A stretch of 64,000 nt of DNA. Origin: Bacteroidales bacterium. Its GTDB lineage: Bacteria; Bacteroidota; Bacteroidia; Bacteroidales; UBA932. How positions within the stretch are numbered: the stretch's first letter is position 1; the number at the start of each line of letters is the position of its first letter. The stretch lies in assembly GCA_017437125.1 (NCBI GenBank), contig JAFSBV010000019.1:62001-126000 (forward strand), in the 5' to 3' direction. Made by a program: the position numbers and the translations under genes. The notes beneath the pieces are model-generated. The model had not been told where the DNA came from. It saw only the letters and a program-made list of their open reading frames with translations, and searched no databases. Of this stretch, positions 9,472-16,381 are shown in pieces.

Positions 9472-9930
9472 CTAATCCTCGAAAAAAGAGTCGTCATCAT
9501 CGAAGCCGAAGTCAGAAGCGAAACGTTCAGCTATATCATCCGGAACATCAAAGCTGAGACTGCTCCACAGGTCATCCATCTGACGTCTGTCTTTCTTGGT
9601 CGGACGACCCGCCCCCCTGTCACGCTTGAGAAAGAAGGTCTCGACAGGAGCCCTCAGCTTCGCAAGCTCTTCCGGAGGAGTAAGATTCTCAGCATAATTC
9701 GGAACAAGCTTTGCTCCCTGACGTTTGTCAATGAGATCAATAACCTTATAGGTATATGTTACTGCTCCCTTACGTGCAACAATAGTATCACCGATCTTGA
9801 CAAGCTTTGAAGGCTTCGTATCTCCACCGTTCACCCTGACCTTACCGCCTTTGCAGGCATCTGTAGCATCTGTCCTGGTCTTATAGACCCTGATTGCCCA
9901 GAGATATTTGTCTATTCTTACTTCTTCCAT
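9472..9930 (-). CDS. hslR: S4-domain RNA-binding protein, Hsp15-like
   Basis: A 152-residue protein with an N-terminal S4 RNA-binding fold (RIDKYLWAIRVYKTRTDATDACKGGKVRVNG, residues 5-35 and following IGDTIVARKG). This is the arrangement of heat-shock protein 15, which binds free 50S subunits carrying stalled nascent chains and helps recycle them. The C-terminus is a basic stretch (RDRGAGRPTKKDRR) followed by a very acidic tail ending DDDDSFFED. It lies six bases downstream of manA on the same strand, last in that operon before the 27-bp terminator. Function by homology; the acidic tail is not explained. Confidence 0.88.
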   Translation of the reverse strand: MEEVRIDKYLWAIRVYKTRTDATDACKGGKVRVNGGDTKPSKLVKIGDTIVARKGAVTYTYKVIDLIDKRQGAKLVPNYAENLTPPEELAKLRAPVETFFLKRDRGAGRPTKKDRRQMDDLWSSLSFDVPDDIAERFASDFGFDDDDSFFED

Positions 9931-9936
9931 AAAAGA

Positions 9937-11247
9937 CTAAGAAAAATGGTTATGTCCAGCTCCAAAGAATCCTAAAGGACTGGCTCCTGACTGACCATGT
10001 TCATGGTCGTGTCCGCAATCGCACTCATCCTCCAGCCCCTCATAATCCTCATCTTCAAGGAAAGCCTCTGTATCAGGATCGATATATTCATCCATTTCCT
10101 CTTCTACACGTGAAACTGCCTCAAGCAGGACAGTCGAGCGATCACGAGGAACCAGATAGAAATCAGGCATGTCCGCCGGAATCAATATCGTTTCTCCCTT
10201 TGCAAATTCATAATTCTGCATATATGCCTCACCGTTCTCCTTGGTCGAAGGAACCTGGATTGAAGCTGCTCCTTCTATGCATACATATATGATGAAGCTT
10301 TCGAACTGCTCGGTATAAATATGAAGCGGATCGGCAAGATGGAGCTTCGAAACATTGAACTGACTGCTTTCTACCAGCGCTTCCACAACCTCACCATCCT
10401 TTGCTTCATGGTCATGATGATGATGCTCATGATCCTCGCAATGACAGTCATGATTGCAGCAAGGCACATGAGACGCTTCGTCTCCCCAAAGCGGACCTTT
10501 CCTGAATTTTCCCGGATCGTAAGGTCTGTAATCGATTATGTCTATGGCTTCCTCAAGATGGATCGGGCGTGCCTTGGCAGGATCCTTTTCCCTTCCCCAG
10601 TCATAAAGACGGAAGGTCATGTCGGATGATTCCTGAATCTCAGCTATGAGTATTCCCCCATCAGCAGCATGGACAGTACCCGGAGTGATGAAAAGGACAT
10701 CACCCTTCTTCGGATGTATCACATTGAGAATTTCCTCGACAGTACCGTCATTGCATCTGTCGTAAAACTCCTGTGCTGTGACTTCTCTATTGAAGCCCAT
10801 ATATACCTTCGAATCCGGCTTTGCGTCAAGCACATACCACATTTCAGACTTACCGAGCGAATCATATCTCTCAGCTGCTACCTCATCGTCAGGATGAACC
10901 TGGACGGAAAGCCTGTCATTTATATCCAGGAACTTGATCAGCAAAGGGAACTGACGTCCGTAAAAATTATACACATTCTCACCGACCACTCTTTCGAGAT
11001 ATGTTTCCATAACCTCGCTTAACGTGTTTCCCGCAAGCCATCCGTTTACGATGACAGAGTCCTCGATGCCCATGTCGGCGATTTCCCAACTTTCTCCGAT
11101 CAGCTCATCAGATGCTATCTTCGATTCATTTCCGTCATCGTCACACTCGACGAACTCCTTGCCGAGCTTGTTTACAAGATCGTGTCCTCCCCAAGGTCTT
11201 CTTGAAGCGACCGGTACGAATTTCAAAGGGTATAGTTTCTTTTCCAT
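9937..11247 (-). CDS. manA: Mannose-6-phosphate isomerase, class I, with His/Cys-rich insert
   Basis: Zinc enzyme interconverting mannose 6-phosphate and fructose 6-phosphate. Family motifs include RPWGGHDL, GESWEI, SVQVHPDDEVA (zinc His), GDVLFITPGTVHAADGG and the AEIQESSDMTFRLYDWGR block. About 436 residues from the ATG at 11247; the frame also opens with TTG at 11253. Two parts are unusual: an insert at about residues 258-281 that is almost only His, Cys, Asp and Glu (contains CCNHDCHCEDHEHHHHDHE), and a tail with CDCGHDHEHG and a terminal GHNHFS. Such stretches bind zinc, copper or nickel in other proteins. It sits directly after the DUF697 gene, probably cotranscribed. Confidence 0.93.
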   Translation of the reverse strand: MEKKLYPLKFVPVASRRPWGGHDLVNKLGKEFVECDDDGNESKIASDELIGESWEIADMGIEDSVIVNGWLAGNTLSEVMETYLERVVGENVYNFYGRQFPLLIKFLDINDRLSVQVHPDDEVAAERYDSLGKSEMWYVLDAKPDSKVYMGFNREVTAQEFYDRCNDGTVEEILNVIHPKKGDVLFITPGTVHAADGGILIAEIQESSDMTFRLYDWGREKDPAKARPIHLEEAIDIIDYRPYDPGKFRKGPLWGDEASHVPCCNHDCHCEDHEHHHHDHEAKDGEVVEALVESSQFNVSKLHLADPLHIYTEQFESFIIYVCIEGAASIQVPSTKENGEAYMQNYEFAKGETILIPADMPDFYLVPRDRSTVLLEAVSRVEEEMDEYIDPDTEAFLEDEDYEGLEDECDCGHDHEHGQSGASPLGFFGAGHNHFS

Positions 11248-11253
11248 ATTCAA

Positions 11254-12324
11254 TTATTTTTCATTTGATGCCATGCGCGCTACAAAGCCCGTGATTCCCT
11301 TGCCGAGAGCAGATGCTGATCCTGCAACAATACCAGGCAATGCCTTGAAAGATGATTTTATGGCCGCTCGCTTGACAGCACGCTTGTTCTTCACTCCAGA
11401 CAAGGCTTCAGGTCCCTCCTGGAGATATGCCTTAGTCACATAACCTATCCTCAATGTCAGAAGAGCATTCACAGCTCCCTGCAAAGCCGATTCCGCGACA
11501 ACACCCGGTATCTTGAATCTGGCAAGAAGACCGGTAAGGGAATCCTCACCATCCAGTTCCGGAGAAGTACCGACAACATCTTCCGGATTCACATCTGTCA
11601 CATCTGCAGCTTCACCGACGGAATCTCCGGCAATATCAAACGGAGCGACTCCATCCATATCTGTAAACACCTGTGACGTACAATACGATATCAATGATGT
11701 AGTCAATATACGTACATAAAGACGGAACATCTGCGGTCTGGTCGGTCTGAAACCGGAAGCCAGCACAATATCCTCTATGAGCTTGTAGTTCATGACCATC
11801 ACAGCTGCGGAGTCGAAGATACCGTTCTGGGAAATTGCCGTCACCATGAAGACAGTCTTGCCCCATTCCTTTATCCTCGTATTGATTCCAAGCACATCGA
11901 GTTCCTTATCTCCGTTGAACCTGAGATCCAGTTCCTTAGACAGTGTCTGCTTAAGCTGTTCATGATCAGCGCTGTACAACTGAAGATCCTTTTTCAGGGC
12001 TATCTGATGTTCACGTCTCTTCTCCGGATCCGATATATATCCGCAGTTTGAGGCCAGACGCCTGCCGAACTTGTGAAGTTCCTTTGTCCCTGCCTCGGAA
12101 TCCACCGCCAGGACAGGAAACTCCGGGGCATTATGCACCTTGATGAGCGGCCTTATGATGAATATCAATGCAAGCAGCAGAATCAGCACATAGAATGCAT
12201 ATTCTACATAAACGGTATTGCATACCTCGCCAAGTTTTTCAGCAATGGTGATGACATTTCCCATGAGCATCATGGTCAATATGGCCAGGGTGATGCCGAC
12301 AATCAGCACAATGTTCCTTTTCAT
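11254..12324 (-). CDS. DUF697-like membrane protein paired with dynamin GTPase
   Basis: A 356-residue inner-membrane protein. Two hydrophobic segments lie at about residues 4-24 and 40-62, followed by a cytoplasmic part. Near residues 145-205 (TAISQNGIFDSAAVMVMNY, then SGFRPTRPQMFRLYVRI) and 270-300 (IPGVVAESALQGAVNALLTLRIGY) it resembles the DUF697/YcjF family, which in other bacteria is encoded next to GTPases. The C-terminus is basic and Gly/Ala-rich. Its ATG overlaps the stop of the GTPase gene as ATGA, which implies translational coupling and physical partnership. Possibly the membrane receptor or effector of the GTPase; that role is inference. The DUF697 match is from memory of conserved spacing, not a search. 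Confidence 0.7.
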   Translation of the reverse strand: MKRNIVLIVGITLAILTMMLMGNVITIAEKLGEVCNTVYVEYAFYVLILLLALIFIIRPLIKVHNAPEFPVLAVDSEAGTKELHKFGRRLASNCGYISDPEKRREHQIALKKDLQLYSADHEQLKQTLSKELDLRFNGDKELDVLGINTRIKEWGKTVFMVTAISQNGIFDSAAVMVMNYKLIEDIVLASGFRPTRPQMFRLYVRILTTSLISYCTSQVFTDMDGVAPFDIAGDSVGEAADVTDVNPEDVVGTSPELDGEDSLTGLLARFKIPGVVAESALQGAVNALLTLRIGYVTKAYLQEGPEALSGVKNKRAVKRAAIKSSFKALPGIVAGSASALGKGITGFVARMASNEK

Positions 12325-14150
12325 ATCTTCAATGCGTTTTCAGTTGTCTTTCTGACCTTGTCGAGATCAGAATGAAGATCCTTCATCTGCATATATTCCT
12401 TTCCGAATGCATTGCGGTCAGGTATGACCCTCAGCAAAGCCTCACGTCTCTTCCTTTCCACGAATCTGCCATAGGTCGAATCTATCCTTCCGAGAACCTT
12501 CTCCCTATGCTCATCAGCCTCAGCCTCAACGGTTTCCGGAAGCATGAAGCTTATATATCCGACATCAGTGGAATCATCCTTTCCGACAAGGAAATAGTAA
12601 ACATGGGCAAGGAACTCATTGACCTTGCCTATATTATACCTGAACAATGACCAAGGCACGATCTTCTCCGGATCAAGCATGTCGAATTCCGGGTTGACTA
12701 CCGGGAAATCAGTCATGGACATGCCCGGAAGAGGTTCATCAATATCACATTTTCTCAACACATCTGCGATATCGCTTTTCCACAAGGTCACAGCTTCGCC
12801 ATTGACCTGGGCATCAAGGAATCTCAACGCATCATTGACCTTACGGCCTATGGCCTTGGAGCAGTCGGATATGAAACGCATGACGATCTCACGTGTCTCC
12901 TTCACCGAATACCTTCCTGATAAGGATCTCTTCGCCAATGTATATATTCCGGTAATCTCATTCCTCATCGAGAAATAATCGACATTCACCTCAGCCTTGA
13001 CAGGAATATCCCTGTCTTTCAATGCATCAAAGGCATTCCTGATCTCTTCATAACGCTTTTCAGAAGCATCCATTCCAGCTATCCTTCCCTGCACCTCCGC
13101 TATCATATCCTCTATCTGCTGCAATGTCCTTCCGATCACATTGCGCACCCTGATCGAATCCCTCTGCGAAATGAGGACATCATACATCTTCTGTTCGATC
13201 TCCCCGAAGGCATCCGAAGCCTCCTTCAGCGATGCTTCTTCTGAACTGTATGACCTGTTCCTCCAGTCCCATACCATGCCAAGATTCACCACATAGGCAT
13301 TCTTCTCATCAAGATTGAAGCCCTTTTCCTTTATTCTCGCCACGGCATAATCAAGATGCTCCTTCACCGCCCCAGTCTTGACATCCTCAGCACGCCAATG
13401 GGCGGCATCGAACACATTGTGAAGCAGGCATACCGGAACATTCCTATTGTTTTCCTTCAAGAGCCTGAAAAAGTCATCCGAAACTTTAGTTATGGCCGAA
13501 TTGGAGCTCTGTACAAGAATTATCAGATCCGCACGGGCTGCAATCGTCTTGTACAAAGGACTGTCCAGATTGGCTCTGGACCCGTCGAAACCAGGCATGT
13601 CGATGAGATATACTCCGCTTGTAAGCAGCCTGCCTCCCGGGGTCTTGATGGTTGTCATAAGGGTCCCGTCATTATCCGTATCGGAAAGATCCAGAGCGAC
13701 ATGCTCATCAATATTCGCCTCGGTCAGAGGCCATGATTCCTTGATGACCTCAGGAACAGCATCAGGCTTGATCAGCCCGCGAAGACTGTCTATTATGGCA
13801 TCCACCTGCTCCACAGTCCTGGACGGATTCTTTGATCTGTAAGCAGTTATGACTTCTTCAGACGGGTCATCCGTGCTTGAGATTATCGACGGACGCACAG
13901 TGCATTCAAGGAAATGAGTCGGACTGACAAATGCATTGGCGACAAGATTGACGAAAGTTGACTTTCCTGACTTTACCGGACCTGCCACCAGAATGACGAA
14001 TGACCTGTCCGCATACTCCTTAGCCCTGTTGGCTATCTTTCTGAGACCAGCAGCCACATCACCATCCGTCGAGGCATATTTCACGGCAAGGGCCTCCAGT
14101 TCCTGCTGAAGTGCCTCTGCCTGCCTTGTCATGAGTCTTTCATCTTTCAT
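12321..14150 (-). CDS. Dynamin-like large GTPase
   Basis: A 609-residue GTPase with G1 loop GPVKSGKS at 57-64, the dynamin-type threonine region TVRPSI near 84-89, and G3 DMPGFDG at 184-190, followed by ILVQSSNSAITK and CLLHNVFDA (G4 region). The rest is long and helical with predicted coiled-coil segments, as in bacterial dynamin-like proteins that bind and remodel membranes. No membrane segment of its own. Start uncertain: the ATG at 14150 is only five bases after a -7 box, so the mRNA would be leaderless; the next ATG is at 14132. Stop overlaps the start of the DUF697-like gene. Other possibility: a stress GTPase of the YcjX type, but the G3 sequence fits dynamins better. Confidence 0.85.
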   Translation of the reverse strand: MKDERLMTRQAEALQQELEALAVKYASTDGDVAAGLRKIANRAKEYADRSFVILVAGPVKSGKSTFVNLVANAFVSPTHFLECTVRPSIISSTDDPSEEVITAYRSKNPSRTVEQVDAIIDSLRGLIKPDAVPEVIKESWPLTEANIDEHVALDLSDTDNDGTLMTTIKTPGGRLLTSGVYLIDMPGFDGSRANLDSPLYKTIAARADLIILVQSSNSAITKVSDDFFRLLKENNRNVPVCLLHNVFDAAHWRAEDVKTGAVKEHLDYAVARIKEKGFNLDEKNAYVVNLGMVWDWRNRSYSSEEASLKEASDAFGEIEQKMYDVLISQRDSIRVRNVIGRTLQQIEDMIAEVQGRIAGMDASEKRYEEIRNAFDALKDRDIPVKAEVNVDYFSMRNEITGIYTLAKRSLSGRYSVKETREIVMRFISDCSKAIGRKVNDALRFLDAQVNGEAVTLWKSDIADVLRKCDIDEPLPGMSMTDFPVVNPEFDMLDPEKIVPWSLFRYNIGKVNEFLAHVYYFLVGKDDSTDVGYISFMLPETVEAEADEHREKVLGRIDSTYGRFVERKRREALLRVIPDRNAFGKEYMQMKDLHSDLDKVRKTTENALKI

Positions 14151-14155
14151 GTGGG

Positions 14156-14187
14156 CAAAGTTAATCTTTTTTCCAAGCCTTATCAAT
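14156..14187 (-). promoter_or_regulatory. Promoter overlapping the lysozyme stop codon
   Basis: Minus strand: ATTG (14187-14184), a 20-base spacer, then TAACTTTG (14163-14156). The TAA of the -7 box is the stop codon of the upstream MORN-GH25 gene. The ATG of the GTPase gene begins five bases after the box. Confidence 0.55.
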
Positions 14188-15444
14188 ATAAGCCCGGAAT
14201 TCCGGATATGTTCCGTCAAAGATATTTATGTCTGCAGCGACGGATAGACCTCTCGGACGGCCGGTCTGAGTGAACTGCCAGAGCAGCCAGTCTCCCGACT
14301 CGGGGCCTTTCTTAGAATAACGTGCAAGCCAGAAGTCATAGGCCTTGAACTCAGGAGTGTCAAGATAAGCCTTTCTGAAACGGTCATTCGTATATATCAC
14401 AGGCTTCACTCCGTATTGCGCTTCAACTGCCTTGAGCCACTTCAGAGCCATCATCCTGACATTTTCCTCTCCAAGTTCAGCCACTCTTGCATGAGGAGTC
14501 TCGATATCAAGAACCGGCGGGAAATCCCCCTCTTCCACAACTGCATTGTCAATAAAATTGCTTATCTGATCGTCAATATCGGAAAGGGTCGTCATGAAAT
14601 GATATGCGCCTTTAATAATGCGTCCCTCACGAGCCTGAGCCACATTTTCCTTATATTTCGGATCCACAAGATCAGATCCTTCCGTAGCCTTCATGATGAC
14701 GAAGAACGGAGGCTGGAGTTCTGCCCCGGCCTTGGCTGCAGACTGATAGACCTCGCCCTTACGGTCTGCATAAAGTGCCAGATCTTCCCATTTCCACGAT
14801 CCCTGATGGCGGGAAACATCCAATCCATACACCATGCTTCCAGTCTTGAACTTCTTTTCGCCCGAACGGACAAGAGACCCCTGATCCCAGAAACCGAAAT
14901 CCATCTTTCCGTCAGGATAAGTCAGGCGTCCCAATCCCTGCTTGTAGCCCTTATGCCAATGGCCGGCATACACCCTTCCGTCCTCATATTCCGTAATTCC
15001 TGTCCCGTCAGGAGACATCGCCTTGAATTCCCCTTCATATGTCCAGTCCTCAGTCTCAAGACGGCCTTCGTTGAGGATTCCATACGTCCAGACTCCTTCA
15101 TACAGGTTTCCTTTCGGCGACTTATACTTTCCTTCGCCATGATATACGTCATCCTTCCACTGTCCTTCATATGAGCTTCCGTCCGGCTTCTTCAGAATAC
15201 CTGACCCGTTTCTCCGGCCCTCGACAAATGTTCCCTCATACACTTCCCCGTCTGCAGTCCTATATATTCCCGAACCATGCATCCTTCCCGCCAGCCATTC
15301 CCCGCTGAAACTGCTCCCATCCTCATAAGTCTTCTCCACAATGCGCACAACGCGGTTATGGACATACCACCAGGCCCCCAGGCCCAGCGCCCCTGCCAGC
15401 AGGACAGACTCAACAAATATTATGATATTCTTTTTACGTGACAT
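14161..15444 (-). CDS. MORN-repeat / GH25 lysozyme fusion
   Basis: A 427-residue membrane-anchored muramidase. Residues 8-26 form a signal anchor. Residues about 40-200 hold roughly seven MORN repeats of the type YEGxWxxGxxxGxGxxxxxDG. From about 205 a GH25 domain follows, starting YGLDVSRHQG and containing KATEGSD, KGAYHFM, the catalytic DxE in VLDIET, VIYTNDRF, and WLLWQFTQTG. GH25 enzymes cut the beta-1,4 bond between N-acetylmuramic acid and N-acetylglucosamine. The MORN part probably gives a binding surface for lipid or peptidoglycan; this is inference. A 12-bp inverted repeat ends one base before its start codon. Possibly cotranscribed with the dynamin and DUF697 genes, which would link cell-wall cutting to membrane work. 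Confidence 0.9.
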   Translation of the reverse strand: MSRKKNIIIFVESVLLAGALGLGAWWYVHNRVVRIVEKTYEDGSSFSGEWLAGRMHGSGIYRTADGEVYEGTFVEGRRNGSGILKKPDGSSYEGQWKDDVYHGEGKYKSPKGNLYEGVWTYGILNEGRLETEDWTYEGEFKAMSPDGTGITEYEDGRVYAGHWHKGYKQGLGRLTYPDGKMDFGFWDQGSLVRSGEKKFKTGSMVYGLDVSRHQGSWKWEDLALYADRKGEVYQSAAKAGAELQPPFFVIMKATEGSDLVDPKYKENVAQAREGRIIKGAYHFMTTLSDIDDQISNFIDNAVVEEGDFPPVLDIETPHARVAELGEENVRMMALKWLKAVEAQYGVKPVIYTNDRFRKAYLDTPEFKAYDFWLARYSKKGPESGDWLLWQFTQTGRPRGLSVAADINIFDGTYPEFRAYIDKAWKKD

Positions 15445-15445
15445 T

Positions 15446-15481
15446 CCTATCTTCAGGTCAAAAATGAAGCCTAAAGATAGG
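15446..15481 (-). promoter_or_regulatory. Inverted repeat abutting the lysozyme start codon
   Basis: Arms CCTATCTTCAGG (15446-15457) and CCTAAAGATAGG (15470-15481) pair over 12 bases with one mismatch, leaving a 12-base loop. On the mRNA the hairpin would end one base before the ATG. The distal arm also holds a near -7 sequence (TATCTTTA), so the repeat could instead be a DNA operator at the promoter. Confidence 0.4.
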
Positions 15482-15491
15482 AAGAATCTCT

Positions 15492-15532
15492 AAAAAAACA
15501 CCTCCCCGACCTCAGAAGAAGTCCGGGAGGTG
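15492..15532 (-). terminator. Intrinsic terminator of the YtxH/holin-like operon
   Basis: Minus strand: stem of 12 bases (15532-15521 with 15510-15499, one mismatch or wobble), ten-base loop, then seven T. It lies 39 bases downstream of the last gene of the small envelope operon and upstream of the lysozyme gene. Confidence 0.85.
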
Positions 15533-15571
15533 AACCATAACCCTATTATTAACAACTAAACTAACCGTGAC

Positions 15572-15781
15572 TTAGGATTTTGCAAAGGGTGTGCCAGAAA
15601 TTGCTTCTCGTATTTTTCGGATGGATTTTATTGCAATCTGCTTCATGCTGAGGGCTGTACGAAGGCCATCTAACCTCGCGGAAAATTGTTCCTCATATGA
15701 GGTGATCCTGTCCGACAGAGACTTCCGGGCTGCACGCAGCTGAACCATTGTGGTGATTTCAGAATATTCATTCCTTGTCAT
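15572..15781 (-). CDS. Small hypothetical protein, third gene of YtxH/holin operon
   Basis: A 69-residue protein not recognised as a named family. It is basic, predicted mostly helical with heptad-like spacing (VQLRAARKSLSDRITSYEEQF, then LRTALSMKQIAIKSIRKIR), and has no membrane segment or signal peptide. Its ATG lies within the last 14 bases of the holin-like gene, so translation is coupled, and the order YtxH, holin-like, small helical protein is one often seen for stress-envelope operons in Bacteroidetes (recollection, not a search). It probably binds the membrane protein upstream; that is inference. Good gene because of the overlap, position in the operon and terminator directly after it. 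Confidence 0.72.
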   Translation of the reverse strand: MTRNEYSEITTMVQLRAARKSLSDRITSYEEQFSARLDGLRTALSMKQIAIKSIRKIREAISGTPFAKS

Positions 15782-16106
15782 AGAAAATATCGATAAAGAG
15801 TTTCACGAAAATGTCCACGAATAGTTTCTTCCAGACAAGGAGAACCAGGACGAGAACAATCAGGAAAAACCCGCCGATGATGAAAGCAGCAGCAGCCCAA
15901 CTTCCGATAAGGTCTCCGAGCAGAAGGACCGTACCAAAGGCGAATGAAGCCAGGACTATGGCTCCGAGCATCAGCACCAACATAAGCGAAAGCACACGGC
16001 TTACCCCGACGGAAAGTCCGTCCACGGCCTTGAGTTTGAGATCATCAAGTCTGAGATCCATATATTCACGGACCTCAGACTCAATAGCGGATTTCTGCGG
16101 ATTCAT
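15768..16106 (-). CDS. Phage-holin-superfamily-like (YqjE-type) membrane protein
   Basis: A 112-residue protein with two strong membrane segments (about residues 32-58 and 63-88) after an amphipathic N-terminal helix (EVREYMDLRLDDLKLKAVDGLS). This is the shape of the Phage_holin_3_6/YqjE family, chromosomal inner-membrane proteins of unknown role that accompany YtxH/ElaB-like proteins. Start chosen at the ATG at 16106, two bases after the YtxH stop; the longer open frame would overlap YtxH in another frame. The C-terminus is hydrophobic and ends with a charged DKE. Confidence 0.78.
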   Translation of the reverse strand: MNPQKSAIESEVREYMDLRLDDLKLKAVDGLSVGVSRVLSLMLVLMLGAIVLASFAFGTVLLLGDLIGSWAAAAFIIGGFFLIVLVLVLLVWKKLFVDIFVKLFIDIFYDKE

Positions 16107-16107
16107 A

Positions 16108-16305
16108 TCATTTCTCCTCCAAGGCTTCTTCCAGGGAATCCAGTCCCTCCAGAATCTTCTCCTTTGCCATTCCGGCCGCATCCGCAGCCTTTGCACGGAT
16201 TCTGTCACGAGTCTTTTCGCCCGATTCAGGGGCCAAAAGCAAGGCGGTCACTGCACCTACGGCAGCACCCGCCAGAAATGTCAATAATGTCTTTCCTGTA
16301 TCCAT
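16108..16305 (-). CDS. YtxH domain protein
   Basis: A 65-residue protein with the diagnostic YtxH pattern: a Gly/Ala-rich membrane segment (FLAGAAVGAVTALLLAPESGEKTRDRI, residues 10-36, given here as one motif in two parts FLAGAAVGAVTA and LLLAPESGEKTR), then a helical acidic tail. YtxH proteins are general-stress membrane proteins with no defined activity. First gene of the three-gene envelope operon. The ATG stands directly after the T-tract of the pgi terminator, so the ribosome entry region overlaps the hairpin. Confidence 0.85.
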   Translation of the reverse strand: MDTGKTLLTFLAGAAVGAVTALLLAPESGEKTRDRIRAKAADAAGMAKEKILEGLDSLEEALEEK

Positions 16306-16310
16306 AATAA

Positions 16311-16344
16311 AAAGGTCTAAGTGTTAAATTCACTTAGACCTTTT
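16311..16344 (-). terminator. pgi terminator directly before the YtxH start codon
   Basis: Arms 16311-16323 and 16331-16343 pair perfectly (core AGGTCTAAGTG with CACTTAGACCT) around a seven-base loop; the T-tract follows on the minus strand. The YtxH ATG begins five bases after the stem, so this hairpin may also limit translation or transcription of that operon. Confidence 0.8.
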
Positions 16345-16381
16345 CAGAAATTATACCAACGGCTCCTCGCCGCATATGTCA

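Noticed and set aside
9136-9810. 224-codon open frame across rubrerythrin, terminator and hslR
   Set aside because: It runs through a strong bidirectional terminator and overlaps two well-supported genes.
14416-15174. 252-codon open frame on the plus strand inside the MORN-GH25 gene
   Set aside because: Antisense shadow; the opposite strand carries complete MORN and GH25 motifs.
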